Both the position numbers and the translations under genes were made by a program. Positions 33,784-44,151 of a stretch of 64,000 nt of DNA are shown here, in pieces (the first letter of the stretch is position 1; each line of letters begins with the position of its first letter). Origin of the DNA: CAWKEY01 sp963696315. GTDB taxonomy: Bacteria; Pseudomonadota; Gammaproteobacteria; Methylococcales; Methylomonadaceae. The notes beneath the pieces are model-generated. The model made no database searches and had not been told where the DNA came from. It was given only the letters and a program-made list of their open reading frames with translations. The stretch is from the NCBI GenBank assembly GCA_963696315.1, contig CAVOJU010000005.1, positions 62,001-126,000 on the forward strand. Reading direction: 5' to 3'.

Positions 33784-36072
33784 ATGACATCGAAGTCAAA
33801 AAAAGACGTTGATTTTAGTTCAACAAAAGACCCATACGCTCAGCGTGAAGCTGCCAAGTATGAAAACCCCATTCCCAGCCGGGAGCTGATTCTTCAGCTC
33901 ATTGAACATGCCGGCAAGCCTTTGCTGCGTAATGAAATTGCAGAAGCATTTACGCTGACAACGGAAGATCAGTTAGAGGCGCTGCGCCGCCGCTTGCGCG
34001 CCATGGAAAGGGATGGGCAGTTGTTATTCAATCGTGCGCAGAAATATTGCCTGGTCAATAGCCGGGACTTATTTGCCGGCCGCATTATTGGGCATGCCGA
34101 TGGATTCGGTTTTATCAGGCCGGATGATGGTTCCGATGACCTGTTTTTATCGCCCCGGGAAATGAATCAGGTGCTGCACAATGACCGGGCCGTGGTGCGT
34201 GTTGCAGGGGTAGATAGAAAAGGCCGCCGGGAAGGCGCCATTGTTGAAATTCTTGAACGCAATACGCAGCAGATTGTAGGGCGCTTATATAAGGAAGGCG
34301 GTTTTACCTATGTGGTGCCTGACAACAAAAATATCGCGCAAACTGTCTTGATTCAACAAGGCGATGAGGGTAAGGCCAAACTTGGTCAAATTGTTATTGC
34401 CGAAATTCTCCAACAACCCACCAAGCTTCGTCAGCCTATAGGACGCGTGGTCGAAATTCTGGGCGATCACATGGCGCCGGGTATGGAAATTGAAATGGCG
34501 ATTCGTTCCTATGAGCTGCCTCACCAATGGCCGGATGAGTTGCTGGAAGAAATTAAACCGCTCACCAGCGAGGTGCCGGAATCGGCAAAACAAGGACGCG
34601 TGGATTTGCGGGATACGCCATTAGTGACCATTGACGGCGAGGATGCGCGTGATTTTGACGATGCCGTTTATTGCAAAAAAACGCCAAAAGGCTGGAAGTT
34701 GCTGGTAGCCATCGCGGATGTTTCGCACTATGTGCAAATAAACAGCGCATTAGACAAAGAAGCCCATAAACGCAGTACCTCGGTGTATTTTCCAGAGCAG
34801 GTCATACCCATGCTGCCGGAAATCTTGTCTAACGGTTTGTGCTCGCTCAATCCCAATGTCGATCGTTTATGCATGGTCTGTGAGCTGTTCATAGACGAGC
34901 AAGGCAAGGTCAGCCGCTCGCGTTTTTTTGAAGGCGTTATGCGCTCCCATGCCAGATTGACTTACACGGAAGTGGCAAAAATGCTGGTGGACGGGGATAT
35001 CGCCAGGGATGGTGTGTATGCTGCAAGCCAGTCGGGAGCTGGCGAGGCGAAGGCATTAGCGAAGAAATACCAAGCCTTGATGCCGGATCTGCAGGAGTTG
35101 TACGCGCTTTATAAGGTCATGCGCGTTAGCCGGGAGCAACGCGGAGCTATGGATTTCGACACCCAGGAAACCCGCATTATTTTTGGGGCCAATCGCAAAA
35201 TTGAAAGAATCGTGCCGGTCGTGCGTAATGATGCGCACAAACTGATCGAAGAATTTATGATCACCGCTAACATGGCAGCGGCAAAATTTTTAAATGCCAA
35301 GAAAATGCCCAAACTGTTGCGCATACACGAAGGACCGGTTGCCGACAAACTGCTTAATTTAAAAACTTTTTTGGGAGAACTGGGCCTGTCACTGGGCGGC
35401 GGCCTCAAGCCCACACCGCTGGATTATATGCATCTGATGGAGTCAGTCAAAGACCGGCTTGATGCGCATTTGATCCAGACCGTTTTGCTACGTTCGATGT
35501 CACAGGCTGTTTATAGCCCAGAATTAAAGGGCCATTTTGGTTTGGCTCTGGAAGCCTATGCGCATTTTACCTCGCCTATTCGCCGTTACCCGGATTTGCT
35601 GGTGCATCGCGCTATACGGCATTGCTTGCAAGGCAAATCAGCAGAAAGCTTTTTTTACGGCATTCCCGATATGGTGAGCCTGGGCGAGCATTGCTCTGCC
35701 AATGAGCGGCGCGCTGACGATGCCACGCGCGATGTGGTCAGCTGGCTCAAATGTGAATACATGACCGATAAAGTCGGCGAGGAGTTTTCCGGCATTATTT
35801 CAGCGGTCACCTCATTCGGTTTCTTTGTTGAACTGGCCGAGATATATGTCGAAGGCTTAGTGCATATCAGTAATCTGGGGCAGGATTATTTTCATTTTGA
35901 TCCGACCAGTCACCAATTAAAAGGCGAGCGCACCGGCACTAATTTCCGTTTGGGCGATAGTGTAAGAGTCAAAGTTGCGCGGGTTGATCTGGATGAGAAG
36001 AAAATCGATTTTGAACTGGTGCAAAAAGAGGGCACAGCCAGCAAAGCCAAGAAAAAGCGGCGTAAAAAATGA
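33784..36072 (+). CDS. rnr: Ribonuclease R
   Basis: 762 residues. Helix-turn-helix-like N-terminus (RELILQLIEHAGKPLLRNEI), two cold-shock domains, the RNB catalytic domain with RVDLRDTPLVTIDGEDARDF followed by DDAVYCK (the Mg-binding Asp cluster), an S1 domain (GEEFSGIISAVTSFGFFVEL), and a lysine-rich tail (KAKKKRRKK). It is a 3'-5' exoribonuclease able to digest structured RNA. Intact. Its stop overlaps rlmB by 4 bases, the common rnr-rlmB pair of gammaproteobacteria. Confidence 0.96.
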   Translation: MTSKSKKDVDFSSTKDPYAQREAAKYENPIPSRELILQLIEHAGKPLLRNEIAEAFTLTTEDQLEALRRRLRAMERDGQLLFNRAQKYCLVNSRDLFAGRIIGHADGFGFIRPDDGSDDLFLSPREMNQVLHNDRAVVRVAGVDRKGRREGAIVEILERNTQQIVGRLYKEGGFTYVVPDNKNIAQTVLIQQGDEGKAKLGQIVIAEILQQPTKLRQPIGRVVEILGDHMAPGMEIEMAIRSYELPHQWPDELLEEIKPLTSEVPESAKQGRVDLRDTPLVTIDGEDARDFDDAVYCKKTPKGWKLLVAIADVSHYVQINSALDKEAHKRSTSVYFPEQVIPMLPEILSNGLCSLNPNVDRLCMVCELFIDEQGKVSRSRFFEGVMRSHARLTYTEVAKMLVDGDIARDGVYAASQSGAGEAKALAKKYQALMPDLQELYALYKVMRVSREQRGAMDFDTQETRIIFGANRKIERIVPVVRNDAHKLIEEFMITANMAAAKFLNAKKMPKLLRIHEGPVADKLLNLKTFLGELGLSLGGGLKPTPLDYMHLMESVKDRLDAHLIQTVLLRSMSQAVYSPELKGHFGLALEAYAHFTSPIRRYPDLLVHRAIRHCLQGKSAESFFYGIPDMVSLGEHCSANERRADDATRDVVSWLKCEYMTDKVGEEFSGIISAVTSFGFFVELAEIYVEGLVHISNLGQDYFHFDPTSHQLKGERTGTNFRLGDSVRVKVARVDLDEKKIDFELVQKEGTASKAKKKRRKK

Positions 36073-36818
36073 GCAAAGCAAAGTTGTTCGGCATTCATGC
36101 AGTGCAGGCGGCCCTGGATTATTCGCCGAAAAAAATCGATATGGCCTGGGTTGATACACATCGGCAAGACAAGCGCTTGACTCAACTGGTTGACGATTTA
36201 TTGGATTTAGGCATAGAGCCAGAAAAAGTTGACCGGAAGAGACTGGATCGATTTGCCGATGGCAAAAACCATCAAGGCATAGTTATCGAAGTGGACATGC
36301 CGGCAGCGCAATCAGAAAACGACCTGAAACAGGCGGTAGAGTCACTGACCGAAAAGGCTTTATTTCTGGTCCTGGACAATGTGCAGGACCCGCATAACCT
36401 CGGGGCCTGTCTGCGCACTGCCGATGCTACCGGCGTGCATGGCGTTATTATTACCAAGGATAATGCCACGGGCATTACGCCAACTGTTTGCAAGGTTGCC
36501 AGCGGCGCGGCAGAAACCGTGCCGGTTTATCAGGTAACCAACCTCGCCAGAACCTTGCGCTGGCTTAAAGACCATGGCATCTGGGTGATGGGCGCCGCCG
36601 GGGAAACCAAGCAAACGGCCTATCAGACCGATTTTACCGTGCCGCTGGCCATTGTGATCGGAGCCGAGGGTAAAGGCATGCGGCGCCTGACCAAGGAAGA
36701 ATGCGACTTGCTGGTGAAGCTGCCCATGCTGGGGCAAGTGGAAAGTCTTAATCTGTCGGTTGCCACCGGTGTCTTGCTCTATGAAGTTGTGCGCCAACGC
36801 TTAGCCACTATTAAATAA
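36069..36818 (+). CDS. rlmB: 23S rRNA (guanosine-2'-O-)-methyltransferase RlmB
   Basis: 249 residues, SpoU-type knotted methyltransferase. N-terminal L30e-like substrate domain (KLFGIHAVQAALDYSPKKID) and SPOUT motifs: motif 1 LVLDNVQDPHNLGACLRTAD, motif 2 AIVIGAEGKGMRRL, motif 3 LPMLGQVESLNLSVATGVLL. It methylates G2251 of 23S rRNA using S-adenosylmethionine. Translationally coupled to rnr. Confidence 0.95.
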   Translation: MSKAKLFGIHAVQAALDYSPKKIDMAWVDTHRQDKRLTQLVDDLLDLGIEPEKVDRKRLDRFADGKNHQGIVIEVDMPAAQSENDLKQAVESLTEKALFLVLDNVQDPHNLGACLRTADATGVHGVIITKDNATGITPTVCKVASGAAETVPVYQVTNLARTLRWLKDHGIWVMGAAGETKQTAYQTDFTVPLAIVIGAEGKGMRRLTKEECDLLVKLPMLGQVESLNLSVATGVLLYEVVRQRLATIK

Positions 36819-36899
36819 CCTTATGCAATCAGCACGATGCCCATGACGCTTACTTTGTCCGTGGTGTCAGCATTGATTATCGTGTAAGCCCCTCAAGCC

Positions 36900-37523
36900 A
36901 TGGAAAATACATCAACTCATTTTCTGCAAGGCACGGGCTTAAGTTGCATTCGCGACGAGCGTGTGTTGTTCGAAGAGCTGGCTTTTGAGATCGGCCCTGG
37001 TCAGGTTTTATTGCTGGAAGGCAAAAACGGCAGCGGCAAGACATCATTGCTGCGCATCTTATGCGGTTTCAGACAGCCCGATGCGGGGCAGGTTCGCTGG
37101 TGCGGGGAAGCGGTAAATGACAGTCAGTTTTACGCGCGGATGGCTTATGTCGGTCACCTGGACGGCATCAAAAAAGAGCTGACGGTGCTGGAAAATTTAA
37201 CGATGGCGCTGGCATTGAGCCTCCCCGGGCGGTACACAATCCAACAAGCCTTATCCCGGGTGCATCTGGCGGGCTATGATGATATGTTGGTGCAGACCTT
37301 GTCGGCCGGACAAAAAAGGCGTTTGTCTTTGGCCCGATTGTTAGTGACGGAAAATGACTTGTGGATTCTGGATGAGCCTTTTACGGCACTGGATAAGCAG
37401 GGCATTGCCCTATTTGAATCGTTAATGAGTGAACATTGCGCGAACGGCGGCATGATTGTTTTAACATCGCATCATGATGTAGTCTTGCACGGCGTCGATG
37501 TCCAGCGGATTCATTTATCCTGA
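36900..37523 (+). CDS. ccmA: Cytochrome c maturation ABC ATPase CcmA
   Basis: 207 residues. ABC ATPase with Walker A LEGKNGSGKTSLLRIL, the signature QTLSAGQKRRLSLARLL, and Walker B DLWILDEPFTALD. With CcmB it powers release of holo-CcmE from CcmC. The stop overlaps the ccmB start in TGATG. Start of the system I cluster, which runs to ccmI in this window. Confidence 0.94.
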   Translation: MENTSTHFLQGTGLSCIRDERVLFEELAFEIGPGQVLLLEGKNGSGKTSLLRILCGFRQPDAGQVRWCGEAVNDSQFYARMAYVGHLDGIKKELTVLENLTMALALSLPGRYTIQQALSRVHLAGYDDMLVQTLSAGQKRRLSLARLLVTENDLWILDEPFTALDKQGIALFESLMSEHCANGGMIVLTSHHDVVLHGVDVQRIHLS

Positions 37524-38197
37524 TGTCTTTATCCACAGCCTTCTTTGCCATTATTCGGCGCGACCTGGTTTTGGCGCTGCGCCGGCGTTCTGAAGTGGCT
37601 AATCCGTTGCTGTTTTTTATTCTCGTCATCACCCTGTTCCCTCTGGGTATTGGCGCCAGACCGCATCTTTTACAAGCTATTGCGCCGGGAATTATCTGGG
37701 TTTCTGCATTATTGGCGGCCATGCTTTCTTTGGACAGTCTGTTCCGGTCAGATTTTGAGGACGGTTCCCTTGAACAGATTCTGTTAAGTCCCCATCCTGC
37801 CTCGGTGCTGGTTTTGGGCAAAATTATTGCCCATTGGCTGGTGACCGGCTTGCCGTTGCTGATTGTCGCACCCTTGTTGGCGGTTTTATTGGGACTGCCA
37901 AATCATGCTTTATCTGTTTTGCTATTGACGCTGCTGCTGGGGACGCCGGTGCTAAGTTTGATCGGCGCTATTGGTGTAGCCTTGACGGTAGGACTGCGCC
38001 GTGGCGGCATGATTTTATCGTTGCTGGTGTTGCCTCTGTATGTTCCGGTGCTGATTTTTGCCGGCAATGCGGTAGAGATGGCCAGCAGTGGTTTGCCTGT
38101 CGATGCGCAGATCAATATCCTCATTGCCATTTTATTGATGGCTTTGGTATTGGCGCCTTTGCCAACCGCAGCGGCATTAAAAATGAGTATTGATTAA
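37523..38197 (+). CDS. ccmB: Heme exporter membrane subunit CcmB
   Basis: 224 residues, about six membrane segments. Typical opening FAIIRRDLVLALRRRSEVAN and the region DSLFRSDFEDGSLEQILLSP found in all CcmB proteins. Membrane part of the CcmAB complex. Intact. Confidence 0.94.
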   Translation: MSLSTAFFAIIRRDLVLALRRRSEVANPLLFFILVITLFPLGIGARPHLLQAIAPGIIWVSALLAAMLSLDSLFRSDFEDGSLEQILLSPHPASVLVLGKIIAHWLVTGLPLLIVAPLLAVLLGLPNHALSVLLLTLLLGTPVLSLIGAIGVALTVGLRRGGMILSLLVLPLYVPVLIFAGNAVEMASSGLPVDAQINILIAILLMALVLAPLPTAAALKMSID

Positions 38198-38498
38198 TAA
38201 TATCCCGTAAAATGACGCCTTAAATCATATCAAGCAGGAATAAGGCATTATGAGCTCAGCTAAATACCGTTCGGTCTTTTCCACCGGCTACCGAACAAGA
38301 TCGAAAGGTAAACTTTGAACATTACTGGGTATTTACGCATCACCATGGCGGAGAGTTGTTTGAGAATGACAAGGATTTAGCTAAAAAGTGATTGAACGCA
38401 GCAGTTGGATTCCTTCCTACTGCAAAGCCTAAAAACAGGCTGTAGGGGCGAATTCGTCCCTACAGCTTTTTCGTCTTGAACCTTTCGCCTGATTTTCT
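38198..38498. other. Intergenic region in the ccm cluster with a palindrome
   Basis: A 300-base gap between ccmB and ccmC, unusual in a ccm operon. It contains a 22-codon open frame (MSSAKYRSVFSTG...) and stretches of low coding likeness, perhaps a gene remnant, but I cannot assign it. The palindrome at 38440-38465 is at its right end. ccmC may have its own promoter here. Confidence 0.4.
38440..38465. terminator. Palindrome with T-run, possible terminator
   Basis: CTGTAGGGGCGAATTCGTCC followed by CTACAG is almost fully self-complementary and is followed by CTTTTTC. A related sequence (CTGTAGGGGCGAATTGATTC) follows ccmF, so it may be a small dispersed repeat that can act as a terminator. Confidence 0.55.
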
Positions 38499-39266
38499 AT
38501 GTTTTTAATTCCAGATCCGGTCGCTAGATTCTTCCATCGCATGGCCTCTCCGCCGCATTTTTATGTCTTTAGCGGGCGCTTAATGCCCTGGCTGGTGTTG
38601 ATTTTTGTGCTGCTGACCGCGGCGGGACTGTATGGCGGCTGGTATTTGGCGCCTCCCGATTATCAGCAGGGCGACAGCTATCGTATTATTTATATACATG
38701 TGCCCAGCGCCTGGATGTCATTATTTATCTATGTGGTCATGGCGGCAGCAGGCGCCATAGGGCTGGTCTGGCGCATCAAGCTGGCCGAGATTATGGCCAT
38801 CAGCAGCGCGCCGGTCGGAGCCGGTTTTACCTTTATTGCTTTGGTGACCGGTTCCTTGTGGGGAAAACCCATGTGGGGAACCTGGTGGGTTTGGGATGCG
38901 CGCCTGACATCGGAACTAATCTTGCTGTTTTTGTATCTTGGCGTTATCGGACTGTATGGCGCGATCGACGACAAGCGCACGGCTTCCCGGGCGGTGGCCA
39001 TTTTAGCCCTGGTCGGCGTGGTCAATATCCCGATCATTCATTACTCGGTGGAATGGTGGAATACCCTGCATCAGGGCCCTACGGTCTCCAAAATGGACAA
39101 GCCGTCCATTCATGTCAGCATGCTGATTCCCTTGTTACTGATGGCGTTGTCGTTTAAATTTTATTATCTGATTGCCTTGTTGCAGCGGGCGCGCATTGAG
39201 CTTCTGTTGCGCGAGCGCAATGCCCAGTGGGTCAAAAATATGGTTTTATTTGGAGAAAATCGATGA
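38499..39266 (+). CDS. ccmC: Heme-handling protein CcmC
   Basis: 255 residues with six membrane segments. The tryptophan-rich heme-binding loop MWGTWWVWDARLTSELILLF is present, and the flanking histidines lie in YIIYIHVPSAWMS-like and IHYSVEWWNTLHQ segments. CcmC loads heme onto CcmE. Overlaps ccmD by 4 bases (ATGA). Confidence 0.95.
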   Translation: MFLIPDPVARFFHRMASPPHFYVFSGRLMPWLVLIFVLLTAAGLYGGWYLAPPDYQQGDSYRIIYIHVPSAWMSLFIYVVMAAAGAIGLVWRIKLAEIMAISSAPVGAGFTFIALVTGSLWGKPMWGTWWVWDARLTSELILLFLYLGVIGLYGAIDDKRTASRAVAILALVGVVNIPIIHYSVEWWNTLHQGPTVSKMDKPSIHVSMLIPLLLMALSFKFYYLIALLQRARIELLLRERNAQWVKNMVLFGENR

Positions 39267-39475
39267 ACTGGCAGGCATTTTTTGCCATGGGCGGTTATGC
39301 CTTTTATGTCTGGACGGCTTATGGCATTACCGTGCTGGTATTGGTGGCCAATATCATTATTCCTGTCGTTCAACGCAGACAGTTTTTACGCCGTCAGGCT
39401 TTAAAGCTTTCGCGATCTGCCGGTGCTGGCAAGCACCATCGATCCAGACAAACCAGAAACGCTGAGGAAGTATGA
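39263..39475 (+). CDS. ccmD: CcmD small membrane protein
   Basis: 70 residues from MNWQAFFAMGGYAFYVWTAY; one membrane helix (GITVLVLVANIIIPVVQRRQ) followed by a basic tail. It stabilises the CcmABC-CcmE complex. Small and weakly conserved, but the position and the MGGYAFYVW motif are typical. Overlaps ccmE by 4 bases. Confidence 0.9.
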   Translation: MNWQAFFAMGGYAFYVWTAYGITVLVLVANIIIPVVQRRQFLRRQALKLSRSAGAGKHHRSRQTRNAEEV

Positions 39476-39918
39476 AGCCTGCCAGAAAACAACGTTTGAT
39501 GCTCATAGCGCTGATGGTTATTGGCGCAGCTGGTGCCGCCGCATTCGCACTGAAGTCATTCAATGAAAATTTGATGTATTTCTTTTCCACCACGGATGTG
39601 GTGGACGGCAAGGCGCCCGAAGACGCCTTGTTTCGTCTGGGCGGCATGGTCGTTAAAGGCTCCGTGCACAGGCCAGACGATGGACTGATGGTGCGCTTCA
39701 AGTTAACCGACTTCAATAAGGAAGTGACCGTTGAATACACCGGGATTTTGCCGGATTTGTTCAGGGAAGGGCAGGGCATCGTGGCGCACGGCCGGTTAAA
39801 TCAGCAGGGCGTTTTTATTGCGGAAGAAGTGTTGGCCAAACATGATGAAAACTATATGCCGCCGGAAGTGGCGGGTAGTCTAAAGACCCAAGCAATGCCA
39901 GCGCAGGCCGGGCAATGA
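39472..39918 (+). CDS. ccmE: Heme chaperone CcmE
   Basis: 148 residues: an N-terminal membrane anchor (LMLIALMVIGAAGAAAFAL) and a periplasmic OB-fold with RLGGMVVKGSVHRP. The heme-binding histidine is in VLAKHDENYMPPEV. It carries heme from CcmC to the CcmF-CcmH lyase. Overlaps ccmF by 4 bases. Confidence 0.95.
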   Translation: MKPARKQRLMLIALMVIGAAGAAAFALKSFNENLMYFFSTTDVVDGKAPEDALFRLGGMVVKGSVHRPDDGLMVRFKLTDFNKEVTVEYTGILPDLFREGQGIVAHGRLNQQGVFIAEEVLAKHDENYMPPEVAGSLKTQAMPAQAGQ

Positions 39919-41880
39919 TTCCTGAACTCGGTCATTTTTCACTGATTTTGGCCTTGTGCATGGCTCTGTGTTTTAGGAACCCTGCCCATTATCGGCGCTG
40001 CCCGCAGCATTACCGGCTGGATTGCGGTGGCCAGACCGGCCGCATTTGGCCTGTTTTTATTTATGGCGGTGTCCTATGGGTGTTTGACTACCAGTTTTTT
40101 AAGCCATGATTTTTCCGTCGCCTATGTCGCTCAGAATTCGAATACAGCACTTCCCGTGTTGTATCTGGTTTCCGGTGTCTGGGGCGCCCATGAAGGTTCA
40201 TTGTTGCTGTGGGGGCTGGTATTAGCCTGCTGGACAGGGCTGGTCGCGCTGTTTAGCCGTGCCATTCCCGATGCTACTGTGGCCCGGGTTTTGGGCGTCA
40301 TGGGCCTGGTCGCCATCGGTTTTATTCTGTTTTTATTGCTGACCTCCAACCCTTTTGAGCGCCTGTTTCCTGCCCCTGTGGAAGGGCGCGACCTAAACCC
40401 TTTGCTGCAGGATCCCGGTCTGGCGATTCATCCGCCTATGCTTTATATGGGCTATGTCGGTTTTTCCGTCGCCTTCGCTTTTGCCATTGCCGCCTTGCTG
40501 GAAGGGCGTCTGGATGCGGCCTGGGCGCGCTGGTCAAGACCCTGGACGAATATTGCCTGGATGTTTCTAACGCTGGGCATTGCCCTGGGCAGCTGGTGGG
40601 CTTATTACGAACTGGGCTGGGGCGGCTGGTGGTTCTGGGATCCGGTGGAAAATGCCTCGTTTATGCCCTGGCTGGTCGGTACGGCGCTGATTCATTCCCT
40701 GGCGGCGACCGAAAAACGCGGCGTGTTCAAGACCTGGACCGTATTGCTGGCGATTTTTGCCTTTTCTTTGAGCCTGCTCGGGACATTTCTGGTGCGTTCC
40801 GGCGTACTCACATCGGTGCATGCCTTTGCCAGTGATCCGGCCCGAGGTTTGTTCATCCTGATTTTTCTGGCTGTTGTCGTGGGCGGTTCCTTGTTGCTGT
40901 ATGCGCTCAGAGCGCCCACCGTTAAGAGCAGTGCAAGTTTCGAACTGGTTTCCAGGGAATCGGCAATTTTGCTGAACAATGTCCTGCTGGTGGTGACCGC
41001 CGCCAGTATTTTGCTGGGCACCTTGTATCCCTTGGTTATTGACGCCTTGGGTCTGGGCAAGATTTCGGTCGGCCCGCCGTATTTTAATGCCGTGTTTATT
41101 CCCTTGATGGCTCCGCTGGCTATCGTCGTAGGTCTGGGCATGTTGCTTCGCTGGAAAAGAGACAATATCGAGCTGATTGGCCTGCGCTTGCGATGGCTCA
41201 TTTTAGGCTGCGTGGGCGGCGGCTTGCTGATGCCACTGCTGATGCCGTTTTATTCCTGGGGCGCGGTATTGGGCACCACGCTGGCGTTGTGGACAGCCGC
41301 TATGACGGTCACCGCTTTTGTCGACCGGATGGGCGTGCAGGGATTCTCATGGCACAGGCTGCAAACAGTGCCGGCCGGGTTTTACGGCATGACCCTGGCG
41401 CATTTCGGTATCGCCGTATTTGTGATCGGCATTACCTACACCAGCGTTTATAGTATTGAAAAAGACGTGCGCATGGCGCCCAACGATACGCTGGATATGT
41501 CCGGGTATAGCTTTGAATTTCACGGCGTCAGGCAAACCCAAGGGCCTAATTATCTCGCTGAACAGGCGTTTGTTACCGTCAGTCACGAGGGCAAGCAGGT
41601 CGCCAAACTCGAACCGCAAAAACGGGTTTATCAGGTGCAAACAATGCCCATGACCGAAGCGGCCATTGATGCCGGTCTATTCAGGGATTTATTCGTGGCC
41701 ATCGGTGAACCCCTGGGGGATCAGGGCGCCTGGAGCCTTAGAATTTATTACAAGGCTTTCATTCGCTGGATTTGGCTGGGTGCGGTATTCATGGCGCTGG
41801 GCGGGCTATGCGCGGCTTGCGACAGACGCTACAGGGTCAAGATCAGCAGTGAAAACAAGTTGCCCGTTTCACAACTGTAG
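39915..41880 (+). CDS. ccmF: Cytochrome c heme lyase CcmF, one apparent frameshift
   Basis: About 654 residues when joined. It starts MIPELGHFSLILALCMAL; one extra T near 39968 breaks the frame, which resumes as VLGTLPIIGAARSITGW and runs to 41880. Heme-binding WWD loop GWGGWWFWDPVENASFMPWL and the LSLLGTFLVRSGVLTSVHAF segment are present. It attaches heme to apocytochromes and reduces CcmE heme. A single base is the only lesion in an otherwise clean 2-kb gene, so sequencing error is likely. Confidence 0.93.
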
Positions 41881-41901
41881 GGGCGAATTGATTCGCCCGG
41901 C
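41876..41901. repeat. Palindrome overlapping the ccmF stop codon
   Basis: GGGGCGAATTGATTCGCCCG hairpin preceded by CTGTA; the ccmF TAG lies in its first bases. It is related to the palindrome at 38440-38465 (both begin CTGTAGGGGCGAATT). Confidence 0.55.
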
Positions 41902-41925
41902 TTTGTTATTGGCAGGAACACATTG

Positions 41926-42460
41926 ATGCTGAAATACATCATCCCCTTAGTCTTATTTATTATTCTGGCGGTGTTTCTGGCGCTGGGTTTAAATCTCAAT
42001 CCGCGTGAAATTCCGTCGCCTTTGCTGGGTAAACCGGCCCCGGCATTTTCCGCACCCAAACTTGACGAGCCTTCAAAACTGTTAAGCCAAAGTGATTTAA
42101 AAGGCCAGGTCTGGCTGTTTAATGTCTGGGCATCCTGGTGCGCCTCTTGCCGGTCCGAGCATCCGATACTCAATCAGTTGGCACAGCAAAAAGCCGTTGT
42201 GATCATCGGTCTGAATTATAAGGATGAGCCGGAGGCGGCAAAGAACTGGCTGGCGCAATTGGGCAATCCCTATGACGTCAGCATTATGGATCAGGACGGC
42301 CGCATCGGCATCGACTGGGGCGTATACGGTGTGCCGGAAACCTTTGTCATCGACAAACAGGGCGTAATTCGCTACAAACACACCGGGCCGGTTACCAGCT
42401 GACGATGTGCAGCAAACCTTCCTTCCGCTGATTGCTCAATTACAGGCAGAACCTTCATGA
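41926..42460 (+). CDS. ccmG: Thiol:disulfide interchange protein CcmG/DsbE, frameshift near the end
   Basis: I start at the ATG of MLKYIIPLVLFIILAVFLAL (a TTG lies one codon upstream). Membrane-anchored thioredoxin fold with the active site WASWCASCRSEHP and the cis-Pro region YGVPETFVIDKQG. One extra A near 42399 (GTTACCAGCTGAC) gives an early stop; dropping it extends the protein as ADDVQQTFLPLIAQLQ to a stop that overlaps ccmH by ATGA, as expected for this operon. It keeps the apocytochrome CXXCH cysteines reduced. Confidence 0.92.
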
Positions 42461-42911
42461 AGACTTTAACGCTGCTTTTTTTGCTGATGACGGCCAATGC
42501 CGCGTCGGCTGCGGTCGAATACCGGCAGTTTGCCAATGCCGAGCAACAGCAGTCTTATCAATCTCTGATTTCGGAATTGCGCTGCCTGGTTTGTCAAAAT
42601 CAGACCATTGCCGATTCCAACGCCGATTTGGCGCAGGATTTGCGCAGACAGGTCTATGAAATGCTGCAACAGGGCAAACAAAACAGGAGATTGCCGATTT
42701 TATGACGGCGCGTTATGGCGATTTTGTTTTATATAATCCGCCTTTTAAGGCCAAGACCGGCATACTGTGGCTGGCGCCGGTGGTTTTTTTATTGATTGGC
42801 TTGATGGCGGTATTTTTAATTGTCCGGCGCAAAAAGACGGCTGCGGCTGAATTGAGTCCGGAAAAAAAAGCGAAAATCCGCCGCTTATTGGAAAAGGGTG
42901 ACGCCTCTTGA
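42457..42911 (+). CDS. ccmH: Cytochrome c maturation protein CcmH, one apparent frameshift
   Basis: Signal-like start MKTLTLLFLLMTANAASAAV and the redox motif LRCLVCQNQTIADSNADLAQ. One A seems to be missing near 42680 (GGCAAACAAAACAGG); adding it gives KTKQEIADFMTARYGDFVLY, the conserved end of the first domain, then a membrane anchor (LWLAPVVFLLIGLMAVFLIV). About 151 residues. It works with CcmG and CcmF. Overlaps ccmI. Confidence 0.92.
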
Positions 42912-44151
42912 TCACGATATTTTGGCTGCTGGTCAGTGCGCTGATTCTGATCGCTTTTTTGATTATCCTGCCGCCGCTATGGCGCAAACGCGCTGTTCCG
43001 GCCGACGATCAAGACCAACGCAACATTACCATTGCCGCGCAGCGGCTGGCTGAACTTAGAGCGCAATTGCAGGCCGGCGCTTTATCCCAGGATCAATACG
43101 ATGAGCAGTTTGCAGAGCTTGAAGCAGCGCTTAGTGATGATCTGGACATAGCGCATCCGGTAAAAAACGTCCGTGTCACAAGGCCGGTGGATTGGGTTTG
43201 TGCTGGTTTTGGCATTGCCTTTGGCGGCACTGTCACTTTATGCGGCACTGGGTAATTATCGGTGCCTTAACCGTTTCGGCTGCCGCACCCACGCCCGAAC
43301 TGGCCGAAATCAATGTCATGGTTACAGCACTGGCAGAGCGCCTGAAAAAACAACCCGATGATGCCCAAGGCTGGATAATGTTAGGCCGATCCTACAAGTA
43401 TTTGCAGCAATATCCTAAAGCCGTTGAAGCTTTTGAGCACGCTTACAAGTTAATAGGAGACCAACCAGAGCTTATGCTGCTTTACGCCGAGGCGATGGCT
43501 TTCGCCAATAACGAACAACTCGCTGGAAAGCCCGCCGAATTGGTGTTTAAAGTCCTGGCGATGGAGCCTGACAATGTGAGCGGGTTATGGTTTGGCGGCA
43601 TGGCGAAAGCGCAATCAGGCGATTTTGTTGAGGCAAGGACTTTGTGGACAAAACTGGAAGCACTATTGCCGCCAGATTCAACGGCTCGGCAAGAAGTACA
43701 AGGCTTGCTGGCAAAGCTTGCAACTGAGATACCGGAAGGAACCCCGCAAGCGGAATCAGAATCTCTGCAACCAGCTAATAAAGGCCGCATAGATTCCCAA
43801 CAGCTTGCGGGTATTGGTGTTCAGGTGAGTTTGGCGCCCGAGTTTCAGGTATTGGTCAGCCCTGATGATACGGTTTTTGTGTATGCCCAGGCATTATCAG
43901 GCCCCCAAATGCCATTAGCCATCGTGCGCAAACAGGTCGCTGATTTGCCGATAACAGTCAGCTTGAATGACAGCATGGCGATGATGCCGGCGATGAAATT
44001 ATCCAACTTCGAACAGGTTAAACTGGTGGCGCGTGTTTCAAAATCAGGCAACGCCGTTCAACAGACTGGTGATTTGATCGGCATCGTCGAGCCGGTTGTG
44101 GTAGCCGAAACCGGCATCAATACAATAGTGATTAAAGACAAAATAAAATGA
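42908..44151 (+). CDS. ccmI: Cytochrome c maturation TPR protein CcmI/CycH, two apparent frameshifts
   Basis: An N-terminal membrane segment (FWLLVSALILIAFLIILPPL) and a leucine-zipper-like stretch (RLAELRAQLQAG...) end near 43185. The second membrane segment, RWIGFVLVLALPLAALSLYA, is in another frame, and the frame moves again near 43253 to continue with PTPELAEINVMVTALAERLK, then TPR repeats (AQGWIMLGRSYKYLQQYPKA) and a C-terminal domain. It presents apocytochromes to CcmFH. Both shifts lie within 70 bases, so the local consensus is probably poor. Confidence 0.87.

Noticed and set aside
36360..36797. Minus-strand frame of 145 codons over rlmB
   Set aside because: It is antisense to a well-conserved methyltransferase gene.
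38254..38320. Short open frame MSSAKYRSVFSTG in the ccmB-ccmC gap
   Set aside because: Only 22 codons, no ribosome site that stands out and no recognisable family; described only within the intergenic entry.
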